Source of the DNA: Prorocentrum cordatum | Lineage: Eukaryota > Sar > Dinophyceae > Prorocentrales > Prorocentraceae | DNA: 64,000 nt | Assembly (NCBI GenBank): GCA_963575745.1 | Contig: CAUYUJ010014611.1 | Location: 152,501 to 216,500, forward strand | Direction of reading: 5' to 3' | In this document: positions 55,130 to 64,000 of the stretch, piece after piece | How positions within the stretch are numbered: position 1 is the stretch's first letter | Layout: every line of letters starts with the position of its first letter | Translations under genes and position numbers: made by a program | Notes under the pieces: model-generated | Databases searched by the model: none | What the model saw: only the letters and a program-made list of their open reading frames with translations | Told to the model about the DNA's origin: nothing

Positions 55130-55555
55130 GCTAACACACGGCCTGAGAATCATCGATCTTCGCGCAGCTGCTCCAAATCCTGCGTGGAGCTCCCTGAGTC
55201 CGGCAGCAGAGAAGGCGCGCCGGGGTAACTTCGAGCTGGGAGCGGCGATGCACCCTCGACGGCTCTGCGAGTGGACCCCGACAGCAGATCCTCGCGTTCC
55301 TGGGCGGGGTGGGTCTTCGGCCCCGCCCCCCCCTGAACATTATCCTCCGCCGCCGGCCCAGCGGCTCGGGTTCCGGCGAGGCAGCCGCTCCCGGTCTGGA
55401 GCTAGCAGGGACCCAACCTCCGACCACGCATGACGAAAGCTGCGCCCGGGGAGGCGGTCGGGAACTCTGGGGCCCCGATATCGAACAGAAGCCACGTCGG
55501 CGGATGATGTCGGGGGAGAGGACGCGGCGCGACTGCCACATCGCACTGCCCTCGG
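55130..55555. other. No firm gene
   Basis: Minus frames 55688-55131 are Arg/Pro/Ser-rich. A continuation of the 55124-54780 fragment upstream is possible but not shown by motifs. Confidence 0.3.
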
Positions 55556-55558
55556 CTA

Positions 55559-55720
55559 CACGCAAGAGTGACCCTAGGCAAGAGTGACCTCTGGTGCGCG
55601 GCTTTCGGGGGGCCGCGGGGGGGGGGGGGGGGCGTCCCCCACCGCGCAAGACGCTAAAATCGCGGCGTTCGGCGATCGGGGGAACCAAAGGTCACTCCGG
55701 CGAAAGGTCGCTCTTACGTG
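55559..55720. mobile_element. MITE-like element, copy 2, with inverted ends
   Basis: The left end reads CACGCAAGAGTGACCCTAGG then CAAGAGTGACCTCTGG. The right end, read on the minus strand, is CACGTAAGAGCGACCTTTCG then CCGGAGTGACCTTTGG. Both ends thus carry two GAGTGACC words at the same spacing, about 34 bp of imperfect inverted repeat. The interior is a long G-run and GCG-rich sequence with no frame. Length ~160. A TCC run starts 10 bases after it. No clear target duplication. Confidence 0.5.
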
Positions 55721-55729
55721 CATTCGATC

Positions 55730-55770
55730 ATCCTCCTCCTCCTCCTCCTCCTCCTCCTCCTCCTCCTCCT
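55730..55770. repeat. (TCC)n microsatellite
   Basis: Pure TCC run next to the MITE-like element. Confidence 0.97.
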
Positions 55771-56326
55771 CCCGGAGCTCGTGCGCCCGGTCCCCGTCGG
55801 CATACGTGCGCAGTGGCGCCCAGCCTCGGGTCCTCGCCAGAGCCGTCCCGCAGCTCGCCTGCAGCCCTCGCGCCACCATGGGGAGCGCTGGGCAAGGAAC
55901 GGAAAAGGGGCTTCTCTGGCCACGGCCAGCCTCGGCCACCCTGAGGTTCCCCGACCTCGATCGAAGGAACGGCCCAAAAACCGGAGCCTCTCCCGGGCCC
56001 ACAATGGCCCTTGATTCGGCGTTTTAACTGCACGACCGGCTCCACTGGCGGACAGGATGAGGGGCAGCGTCCACACCCTCCTTGGCAGGTCTGGGCTATC
56101 GGGCGATCAATGGGCGATTGAGGGTCGTTGCATCATCCACCTCGTATGCCTATCCTCTAATGGTTTGGGGTCATAGCTCGGGCCTCCGGCAGCCGTTCGG
56201 GACGACTCAGGCACCCCCGGAACGGAGAGGTCTCCATCGCCCAGCCCGCCGCACGGGGAGAGGCGGAGACGGAGGAGCTGGAGCGGGGGTGCGGCCGGGC
56301 GGTGGAGCCGAGAGGCACCAAGAAGG

Positions 56327-56380
56327 CTCCTCCTCCTCCTCCTCCTCCTCCTCCTCCTCCTCCTCCTCCTCCTCCTCCTC
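56327..56380. repeat. (TCC)n microsatellite within the LINE track
   Basis: Pure TCC run that separates unrecognised sequence from the LINE tail starting about 56390; it may mark the 5' truncation point. Confidence 0.97.
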
Positions 56381-56389
56381 TGCAGCTGC

Positions 56390-57890
56390 CATCATCGCCG
56401 TGCTGCTGGACACCGACTGGCGTCCTGAGTCGCCCCAGCGATGGGTGCGGCCCACGGGGCCCGAGTCAGTGGACGAGCGGCTCATCCCTGGGCCCGATGA
56501 CGACGGGTTTGCTGTTGCCGACGCCTCCGAGCTGCTCGAGGACATGATCGGTGACTTTCGTCGTCGTACGTGGCAGCGTGCAGCCCTTCATCCTGCTGGT
56601 GACAGCCTGGTCAACGGCGCCGACATGATGCACGTGCAGCGGGAGCTCCAGCGCTTCATGGCCAAAGGCGTAGACCGTCGTCGTGGTCAACGGCGGCCAG
56701 TGGACCCGCGAGCGTCAGCAGCAGGCAGGCTACGACTCGGAGGCGTTGTGCCAGCGGTGCCTGTCAGAGAAAGAGACGTTGTTTCACCGAATTTGGAGCT
56801 GCCCGTGCAACACGGGCCATGCAGATTCTGATGCAAGTGAATGGTTGCCTGGTCGCGCTCGAGCTGGATGGGAGGAAGACCCTGCACTTTGGATTCGCAG
56901 TGTGTGCCCGTCCGAGCTGACCGCGCCGATCTTCGACGAGTGTCGGGCCGACTGGGTCGAGGCCTACGGCGAGCCGTTCGACCAGTGCAGGTCCGAGCGC
57001 GACCAGGTGCTGCATGTCTTCGGCGACGGATCTGGCGGCCCGCATACAGCGGACCCGCGTCGGCGCCGCATCGGAGCTGCTGCTGTTGCTCTACGGCCTG
57101 ACGGGGAGTCGTGGACGCCAGCCGCCATCATCATCGGCGGGCTGCGGGGGCTTAGGCAGACTGTACCCAGGGCTGAGTTGCTTGCCCTTGTGCTGTAACT
57201 CGAACGGTCGACTGGAAACATTCGCTTCCACACAGAATGTCGCTCGTTGCTCGACGGTTGGAATGCCGGGCATTTGACTGGTGTATCGGGAGCAACGGAG
57301 ACTTGTGGGTGCGTGTGAGGGCCGCCCTTTCAGCTAGAAGATCGGTCCCAGCTGATATCGGAATAGTCTGGATTCCGAGTCATTTTGACGAGAATGTTGA
57401 GCGCGTTGAGCGAGAGGGTCTCCAGTATGTTGCTCTAGGCAACGTTTGTGCTGATAAGGTGGCTGGGGACGCAGCCCGCAGGGCTTCCCGATGCATCGTC
57501 GGCAGTGAGCCTCGGACCGACGAGTGGGATGTCATCGCCGCCCTTCTGAGGCGTCGGGCTTATCGAGCCCTCACGAACACGATTACCCAAGACCCTTGGA
57601 AATCGGATCGTGTCGAGCGCACAGCTTTCCTGTGAGAAGGTTCAGGGGCGCTGGTTTTGCACGTGCTGTCGCAAGCTTGTCCCGTCCGCCCAGGTCCTGG
57701 ATGCCGCTGACACGGTGTGTGCGTTCCCCCCTCCTCCCCCGACTCACGGGGGAGGTTTTGTTTTCCCGAGGGGTGTCTCGGCGGCCCAGGGTCCTGTTTC
57801 CGTGGGCGGCGTGGAGATGCACGGCTCGCACTGCATGCAGTCCTGGCCAGAATTTTCTCTGTTCTTCTGCCCTGTCTGTGGCTAAACGGC
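56390..57890 (+). mobile_element. LINE tail with RNase H, broken
   Basis: Plus-strand order: DWRPESPQRWVRPTGPESVD and TWQRAALHPAG (56410-56620), frame change near 56680, GGQWTRERQQQAGYDSEALC with QRCLSEKETLFHRIW (a zinc-like CxxC...H motif), then the RNase H domain. This has GDGSGGPHTADP (Asp codon 57025), PRAELLALVL (Glu codon 57175), a stop at 57196, IRFHTECRSLLDGW in the same frame, and a frame change near 57290. WIPSHF and GNVCADKVAGDAA follow, to 57635. Another frame change leads to a final Cys cluster (WFCTCCRK ... FFCPVCG) ending 57885. All four RNase H acidic positions can be placed, but the stop and three frame changes show decay. No RT upstream, so the copy is 5' truncated. Confidence 0.65.
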
Positions 57891-58089
57891 CTCTACTGAC
57901 TGCAGGCACCTGTGCGCAAGCCGTGTCAGCACGCACCTCTCCTGCCCCCGAGGGGACTCCGAAGGCTGTGCTCGCAGGCGGGACGTCGGGGCCATCCGCA
58001 GGGGCTGCGGGGGGAGGGGCCTCTTCGGGCGCAGGGAGGGACACTGCGTCCCCAGGTTCCGATTCCTATTCCCCTCTTTCTCACCCGAG

Positions 58090-58218
58090 CGTTCCCCCTC
58101 GGGGGTTCCACAAAGCCTCGGGGACACACGCAGCCCAATAGCTTGGCAAGACGTCGGCCCAACGCCTGGCCACTCCAAAGCAGGGGGCGGCAGTAGTTCG
58201 CCGCTGGCGTCTTCGATC
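58090..58218. repeat. ~140-bp dispersed repeat, copy 2
   Basis: Matches 43516-43655: ACACACGCAGCCCAATAGCT, GGCCCAACG, TCCAAAGCAGGGGGCGGC and GGCGTCTTCGAT. It lies 200 bases after the LINE tail, so it may be the 3' untranslated end of that LINE family or a small element that borrows it. Confidence 0.75.
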
Positions 58219-58369
58219 CCCCGCCCCCTAAGTATGCTTGCCACAAGGGATGCTCGGCGCGCCGAGTTGCAATGTACAGCTTCTGGCCCTTCCGAAGGTT
58301 CCAGGTTGCCTTCGGCCCGACCCGCCGACCCGCGGGAACGCCCCGGGAGGCCAGTAATGAGTGGACTCC

Positions 58370-58505
58370 GTGGGGCTTCCGCTCATGAGGGCTCAAAGAG
58401 AGCTAGCTCTTGTGCCCTCAAGTCGGCCCAAGATGTCCCAGCTGGCCTGGCACTTTCAAAAGGCAGGGGGCTGCGGTGACTCGCCGCAGGCGTCTTCGAT
58501 ACTTG
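58370..58505. repeat. ~140-bp dispersed repeat, copy 3
   Basis: GAGAGCTAGCTCTTGTGCCC, CGGCCCAAGATG, TTTCAAAAGGCAGGGGGCTG and CGCAGGCGTCTTCGAT align with copies 1 and 2, best in the last 50 bases. Confidence 0.6.
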
Positions 58506-58702
58506 TTGAATACTGGGCGCTTTTGGTACTCGTGACTTATGGTGCCAGGCCCATCCAGCGCTCTGGCGAAGCTGGGCTGCAGACCTGTTGCCTCTTTAGG
58601 CTCTTTGATCCCGCGCGGCTACGTACGACGGCGCTCCTCAACCTCCCCGTCGACCCCCCCTTCCGCCTGTCCTGCCCCAGAGCCTCTTGGTGGGGCCTAG
58701 CA

Positions 58703-58780
<78 letters not shown>
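58703..58780. repeat. (GAC)26 microsatellite
   Basis: Perfect GAC trinucleotide, 26 units. Encodes poly-Asp, poly-Arg, poly-Thr or poly-Val by frame. No evidence that a gene uses it. Confidence 0.97.
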
Positions 58781-58786
<6 letters not shown>

Positions 58787-59061
58787 GCGCCTGCCGCCCA
58801 AGACAGGCCCCCGCGGCGCGCGAGGGCGCAGAGCAGCAGGACGGAGCCCACGGACAGCGCCGCCAGCGCGGCCGCGCGGCCGGGGCGTCCTCGAAGGAGG
58901 GCGGCGGAGACGAAGCAAAACGAAGACCACGACCTCGTCAGTTCCTTTTCCATATAAACACCTTCTGCCCGTCGCACCCCGAGGCCGGTCGAAAGGGCGG
59001 GCCGGGCGCTTCGCCTGAGACTTCCTCACCACCTATGACCCTGAAGCATCAAATTGGCAAC

Positions 59062-59790
59062 AGTTTCACTCATCTTTTGCATGTGGCTCTCTCCTTCGCG
59101 CCTGCACATTCTTTTGAAGAATTCGTAAGAGCTTCACGGATGGAGGGCGGGTCGTTTTCAAAATGTGGCTCTCGCCCTAGCGCCGCGCACATTCGATCTA
59201 GAAATTTGCAAGAGCTTCACGGATTGAGGGCGGGTGGTTTTCAAAATGTTGTTCTCGTTTTAGCGCCGTACACATTCGTTTCTAACCAATGCCAGAGTTA
59301 TGCGGATTCAGGGCGTGTGATTTTCAAAAAAAGGCTCTCGCCTTAGCGTCGAGAGCATTCGTTTTTTAATGTTGCAAGAGTTTCACGGATTGACAGCTTC
59401 CTTTCCAAAATGTGGCTGTCGCCTGGGCACCGCGCAGAGTCCTATTTAAACATTGCAAGATATTCACGGACTCCCATGGTCAACGGACCAGAAATGGCGC
59501 TTTGGAAAGATTCCGGATTACGAGGGTGCAGCAATTACGTTGATTCGCGGTGTTGAAGTCCCAGAAATGGCGTTCTGGCGCGATTCAAGATCGTCAGACT
59601 CAACAGTCAGGTTGATCCGTGGCCTTGGAGTCCCAAGAACAATGTTTTGGCACGCTTCAGGTTCTTCTAATGGTTGTCTTCCAACGAGGCAGCTCCCTCG
59701 GTGGAAATACACCGTTGTAAGGGGCCTATGAAGAGAGAGAGCTTGGAGGGAGAGTTGATTCCAACATCGTTGATGACTCTTGATTTTGCA
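59062..59790 (+). repeat. 83-bp family array, copy 2
   Basis: Units are anchored by GAG(C/T)TTCACGG at 59129, 59212, 59295 (as GAGTTATGCGG), 59378 and 59457, spacing 83, 83, 83 and 79. Each unit contains TTTTCAAAATGTGGCTCTCG and GCGCCGCGCACATTCG. After 59460 a ~70-bp subunit (GAAATGGCG... TTGATTCGCGG / TTGATCCGTGG) is duplicated. The end, 59650-59790, matches copy 1 (GTTTTGGCACGCTTCAGG to CCAACATCGTTGATGA). A TCC run follows at once. Confidence 0.8.
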
Positions 59791-59795
59791 CTGGT

Positions 59796-59975
59796 CCTCC
59801 ACCTCCTCCTCTTCCTACTCATCGTCCTCCTCCTCGTCCTCGTCCTCATCCTCTTCCTCCTCCTGCTCCTCTTCGTCCTCCTCCTCCTCCTCCTCCTCCT
59901 CCTACTCTTCTTCCTCCTCGGAAGCGACAGACCCCACGGACACCGCCTCCTCCTCCTCCTCCTCCTCGGGAGTGC
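59796..59975. repeat. (TCC)n compound microsatellite
   Basis: TCC/CTC run with two short interruptions. Confidence 0.95.
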
Positions 59976-59999
59976 GATGAAGGGGCCCAGGGGCACACA

Positions 60000-61130
60000 C
60001 ATAAACAGACACGCATCCCAGGATTCCCCTAGTTTCCGATATTTTTCTGGAGTTTCGTCTTTCCCCCCCCCACTTCCAATGTGGTCCCATGTTATCCTGG
60101 GAATCGACAGTTCTTGGGGTCTGTGTGCTTTCCCTTCCTGGGCCGTCGGGGGGGCGGAGGGTGAAGATGAAAGGCGAAAAAACGAGGACCACGACCAAGG
60201 CTGAACGTGGACACGTCGGCGTCGATCTTGGTCATGGCCCATCTTGGCCGTCGTCAACTCATGGATCGTCCTCGCGAATCGGCAGCGGCGGCCTAGCCAG
60301 GAGGGGGAACTAGGAGGAGGACGACGAGAAGCACGAGGAACCAGAGGACGAATCATAATAATAAGCCTAATAATAAGCATAATACTAAGAAAAAGACGAT
60401 TCGGCCTTGCGTGTGGTATCGGGCCTGACATAAGCAGAGGAGGAGGAGGACGAGGAGGGGGAGAAAGAGGAGGAGGAGGAAGGGGGGGCACGGCAAAGGA
60501 GAATGACGAGCACGATGGGAACTCGGCGTCACCATCTCGATTTCCCCCCCCCCCCTGGGTTCGCGGGGTTTCAGTGAACGTCTAGCGCCTGTTGCCCCGT
60601 TTTGCCCCGATCCTTCCACCCACTAATGTCCTGTTCCGCTCGCATTCCTCCTCCCTCCTCCCGCTCCTCATCGCGATCCCATGGAAAGACTACGCAACCA
60701 ATGAACAGAATGCATGTCTCTGCGAATGCGGCGTAGCCCCCTTCTACGTGTTCGAATCGCCCATCCATGCACAAACCAATATGCATTGATTCCATCTTGC
60801 TCTGTGTACCGGCGACCAAGTGGCCCAAACCGTTCCAAGCCGACTCCAAGACGGCCCCCATAGGCCACACGATGCCCCTGCGAAGCTCCCAACACGCCCG
60901 AACGATGCCAAAAGAAGGCTCCAACGCATCTGCAGCCGACACTGCCGCACAACGCAACCAAGGACCCCAAAACGCAAACACTGCCTGACGAATCACGACA
61001 GCACTGAGCCGCCACGGCGCTTGCGTGGTAGCGGGGCGTTACGGTGATACTTGTCTGGTGGGGCGTCGTAACTCCGCCCGAACGTCGCCAATATGTCTCG
61101 ACTGAACCTCATCGGGGGAACTCGGTAAGC
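60000..61130. other. No firm gene
   Basis: 60350-60380 has a short TAATAA repeat, 60430-60485 GGA runs. 60840-60970 is a GGCCCCCA/CCAAAA-type degenerate repeat like that at 46.3 kb, which keeps the minus frame 60996-60571 open. Confidence 0.35.
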
Positions 61131-61322
61131 TCATCGCGCACAAGGCGGCGACAAATAGAGTGCGCTGAAGACCCGCGCTTGTTCAGAGAGGGGCGCTGAA
61201 CGGGCGCGAGCCTTGAACTCAAGCCTCATGTTGCTGCGCTGGCGCGTTGGCGCGATAGTGGACAGGGGGGGCGTCGCAAGCAGCTGGCCCAAATAAGTCA
61301 GCCTGCACGAAACAGCCAGCAC
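61131..61322 (-). pseudogene. Possible RT thumb fragment
   Basis: The minus frame contains LTYLGQLLATPPLSTIAP then MRLEFKARARSAPLSEQARV with FSALYLSPP. A YLG motif followed by a basic helix and a Pro-Pro is what follows the active site in LINE RTs. It is only 64 codons, without a box, so the call is tentative. Confidence 0.25.
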
Positions 61323-61380
61323 ATCATCCCTTTTGACGCGAGCCCCGCTGGCTGAAAATCCATGCGCAAGACCGCGTCAC

Positions 61381-61420
61381 ACTCTCTCCCTCCCTCTATC
61401 ACTGTCTCTATCCCTCTCTC

Positions 61421-61486
<66 letters not shown>

Positions 61487-61545
61487 TCGCTCTCCCTCTC
61501 TATATTTTTTTCTAGTTGTCTCCCTCTCTCTCACTCTCTCTCTCT

Positions 61546-61587
<42 letters not shown>

Positions 61588-61655
61588 ATATGTATACACA
61601 TAGGTGTATAAATATATACATATGAATATAACTATGTATGTGTGTATATATATGT
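61381..61655. repeat. (CT)n followed by TA-rich palindromic segment
   Basis: CT runs to 61585, then CATATGTATACACATAGGTG, TATAAATATATACATATG and TATGTGTGTATATATATGTG. Mirrors the GA/TA pairing at 20093-20335 on the other strand. Confidence 0.95.
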
Positions 61656-61734
61656 GCGTAGTCACGAGCTTTGAGTGTGTCCTTTTGGGACAAGCTCGGT
61701 TTCTCTGTTCAGGCCCAAAAAAACTCGGATGAAG

Positions 61735-61925
61735 GTCTGATTCATGTCTGCACTGGACTTCTGATTCAAGTCTGGCTCTCAGCGCCAACTCTGATCTAGG
61801 TCTGACTGGAACTCCAATCTAACTCTGGCCCAAAGACCCAAGGCTGGAGCTCTGATTCAACTCTGGCCCTAAGACCCACGTCTGATTTAGGTCTGACTGG
61901 GAACTCTAATTTAAGTACGATTCTG
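61735..61925. repeat. Tandem AACTCTGATCTAGGTCTGAC repeat
   Basis: TCTGATCTAGGTCTGACTGG (61790) recurs as TCTGATTTAGGTCTGACTGG (61881); CAACTCTGGCCC and AAGACCCA recur too. Unit about 90 bases, roughly 2.2 copies, with a diverged start near 61735. Confidence 0.75.
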
Positions 61926-61929
61926 GTTT

Positions 61930-64000
61930 GGTTTGGGCGCGCCGAAATCAATGTCGCGGCGTCGACCCAGAACGTTGCCGGGTCGGCCCTGTGCGCATGC
62001 GTCTTCAAGAACAACAGAAGGAATGCGCTAGCCAAGCGGCGGGTCATGGCTGGGGGCCCAGCCGCCAGCTGCCAAATACTGCGAGCTGGGCCCGCCTGCG
62101 CACACCGCCCTACGGCAGCGCCAAAGCTAAGGCCTGCGCGGGGGGCACGGGGCAGCGCCCCCCGCCCGCGCAGCCCTGCCCCAAATTGCTCAACTGCAGC
62201 TGGCACGAAAAAAGGCCCACCCGAGGCTCGCCCCGCAGGGCTGCCAGCTGCCGCGCCGCGAAAGGATGCGCTGCGCGGTGCCCGCCCCGACCCCCGCCGC
62301 CCGCCCGGGGCAGGTCGGGGGCGGGCAGCGCACGGCGCAGAGGAGAATCGCCGAACTTATCGGAAGGCTCGGGAGCGCGGAAGTACCCTGGACGGTTTCT
62401 GAAAGGCTTCGGGAAATGGGCAGGGCCCGGGAGGGGCTCGGAGGGTTTTCGAAGGCGGAAGTGGCCTGGGAAGGCGCTCGGCGAGGTTGGGGGGGGCTCG
62501 GGGGGCCGGGGAGGACTGCTCAGAGGTCAGGAGTAATATCGAAAGCCTAGCAGGGCTTTGAAGGTGCATGGGGGGTTTGGCTTGGGAGCTTTTCGGTTGT
62601 TGCCAGAGGGTGCCGAAGCGTTGGGGCCGCGCCCGGACGCTCGGAAATGGGTTCCGCAGGACACGGCGGGCACTGGGGGGGCACGGAAGGTGTCAGATCA
62701 TTTTGGACCACAGCGGGGGCTCCTTCGGGCGCGCACGGGGGCGACTCTTCCAAGCGGCGCTGGCAGGGGAGCGAAAATGTGTCAGAATCGGTTCGCGTTG
62801 TAAGCGGGCTGGTTTTGCCCGGCTGTTGCCGGGCACTTTCGCTTGCTCAGACACGCCCCCCCGCCCTCCGATTTTGCGTCGTCGGCGGGGGGGGGTCGCG
62901 CATGATCGGATTAGCGGTGGTTTTTGCTTCGCGGCGTAGAGCGGCTGCGGGCCGAGTCGCCGCGCTGCCCGGCGCCGGCTCGGAGGCGCGGGGAAGGGCG
63001 GGGGAGTTCCCCATCGGCGTCGGAGGCGGCGCGAGGCCCCAAGAGATTCCCAGAGCTCCGGCGGGTGCGAAAGGGCCGGGCGGGATTTCAGCGGGGTAGG
63101 AGTCGTGGCTTGGGGGTCGCCATAAGGCCGGCGCGGGCGCCGCCATGGGGGCGCCGCGGAGGGGCCTTCGGCGGGCCTTCAAGGAAACCTTCGGCGATCT
63201 CTTGGGCCGCGCCAAGATTGTTTTGAGTCGTCTGGCGTCGCGGTGCTGTCGGGCCGCCCGGCGCGTTGGAAGGCTGCTTGGGTGGGTGCATCTGGGCAGC
63301 GGTCCTGGAAGCGCCTCGGCGCTCCCCGGGGCCCTTGGGCGGCTTTCCTGGGCCATCTGGGGGGCCCGTCGGGCGGTCCAAAGCCTCGGCGCTGTCTCGG
63401 GGGGATCTCGGGGCAATCCTGAATCGCTCGGAAGCCCTCGCTGGCCGTCTCGGGGCGATGGGGCGGGCGAGGGCGCGAAAAACGCAGAATAACTAACATA
63501 AGGAGCGCACGTGGCGCTGCTCATCAAGATCCCGGGGCAAATCCAATCTTTTTTAGGGGGTCGGGTTGGGTAGTTTTGAAGCGGTCCTGGGGCTGCTCGG
63601 GGCCCCTGCGCGCGCGTTTGAAATTGAACTTCGGGCCCTCGCGGGAGGGCCGCGGCCGTTTTGGAAACCATCTTGGGCAATCTGGGCGTTCGAGCGCGAG
63701 GTGCGCGCGCGCGTCTACGGTTCGACCCGCCGGCTGGAAGGCCGCCCGGAATCCGTTGAAGCGCCGCGCGGGCGGAATCTCCGCGAGCCCCTCGGGCGAC
63801 TGTCTTCTCGGCCCTCAGCCCGCCCCGCCGCCGCCCCCGGCTTCTGGTCTGGAGCCGCCCTAAAAAAGGCGAAACGCATAGAAGTAAATATGAGGCTCCG
63901 GCATCAGAATCTGTTTCGGGGGGCGCCCCGAAGTTGTCCGCTCTTGGCGGCCTTTTGCAGGGCGCTAGGGCGATTGCTCTCAGTCCTGGGGCTCACCTTC
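61930..64000. other. Very GC-rich, no assignable gene
   Basis: Many overlapping open frames on both strands owe their length to few stops in G/C-rich sequence. 62380-62540 and 63130-63480 contain loose GGCTCGGGG / CTTGGGCGG words, the complement of the GGCCCCAAGA-type repeat. No motif, RNA gene or clean repeat boundary. Confidence 0.4.

Noticed and set aside
58361-58957. Protein with a 27-residue poly-Asp tract
   Set aside because: The GAC run explains it; flanking codons include part of a dispersed repeat and show no domain.

Overview
This 64 kb window reads as nuclear DNA of a GC-rich eukaryote with very low gene density, most likely a dinoflagellate (my inference; Prorocentrum- or Symbiodiniaceae-like). 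The grounds are decayed non-LTR retrotransposons with endonuclease, reverse transcriptase and RNase H pieces of the kind common in dinoflagellate genomes, a Copia-like RNase H tail, a transposase-like gene with CACTA/KDZ-type motifs, very many microsatellites, and no bacterial operons or ribosome-binding sites. I see no rRNA, no convincing tRNA, no CRISPR array and no dinoflagellate spliced-leader relic. Most long open frames are translations of simple repeats or of the opposite strand.

Layout. 0-9 kb: tandem repeats, then two degenerate LINEs head to head (minus 4500-1860, plus 5370-8024). 9-13 kb: a domain rich in T and G on the plus strand that holds a third LINE on the minus strand, interrupted by a 1.25 kb composite satellite. 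13-20 kb: an 83-bp repeat array, CT/GA tracts and a Copia-like RNase H. 20-32 kb: the most gene-like stretch, all on the minus strand. It holds a multi-piece K/E-rich gene (22.6-20.4), a transposase-like gene (26.0-23.5) broken by a frameshift and by an 11-bp-periodic array, and three further charged hypothetical genes (27.3-32.2). Hairpin-forming CATACC/CATTCC motifs lie at 23.5, 26.6 and 32.2 kb. 32-43 kb: long CT and GT tracts, GGATCGGTTTT and 9-bp arrays, a 283-bp tandem duplication, a strand-switching decamer array, and a second copy of the composite satellite (39.2-40.5). 42-49 kb: degenerate GGCCCCAAGA repeats and a 65-bp minisatellite. 49-52.5 kb: a minus-strand hypothetical coding locus with Cys-rich segments and homopolymer frameshifts. 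52.7-56 kb: an AT-rich hairpin array and two copies of a small element with inverted ends. 56-58.5 kb: a broken LINE tail with RNase H. 59-64 kb: the inverted partner of the 83-bp array and very GC-rich sequence without genes.

No pathway can be reconstructed. The window is mainly a record of mobile-element decay and tandem-repeat expansion. The transposase-like gene with its 11-bp repeats and hairpin ends, the duplicated two-module satellite, and the decamer array that flips strand are the most notable items.
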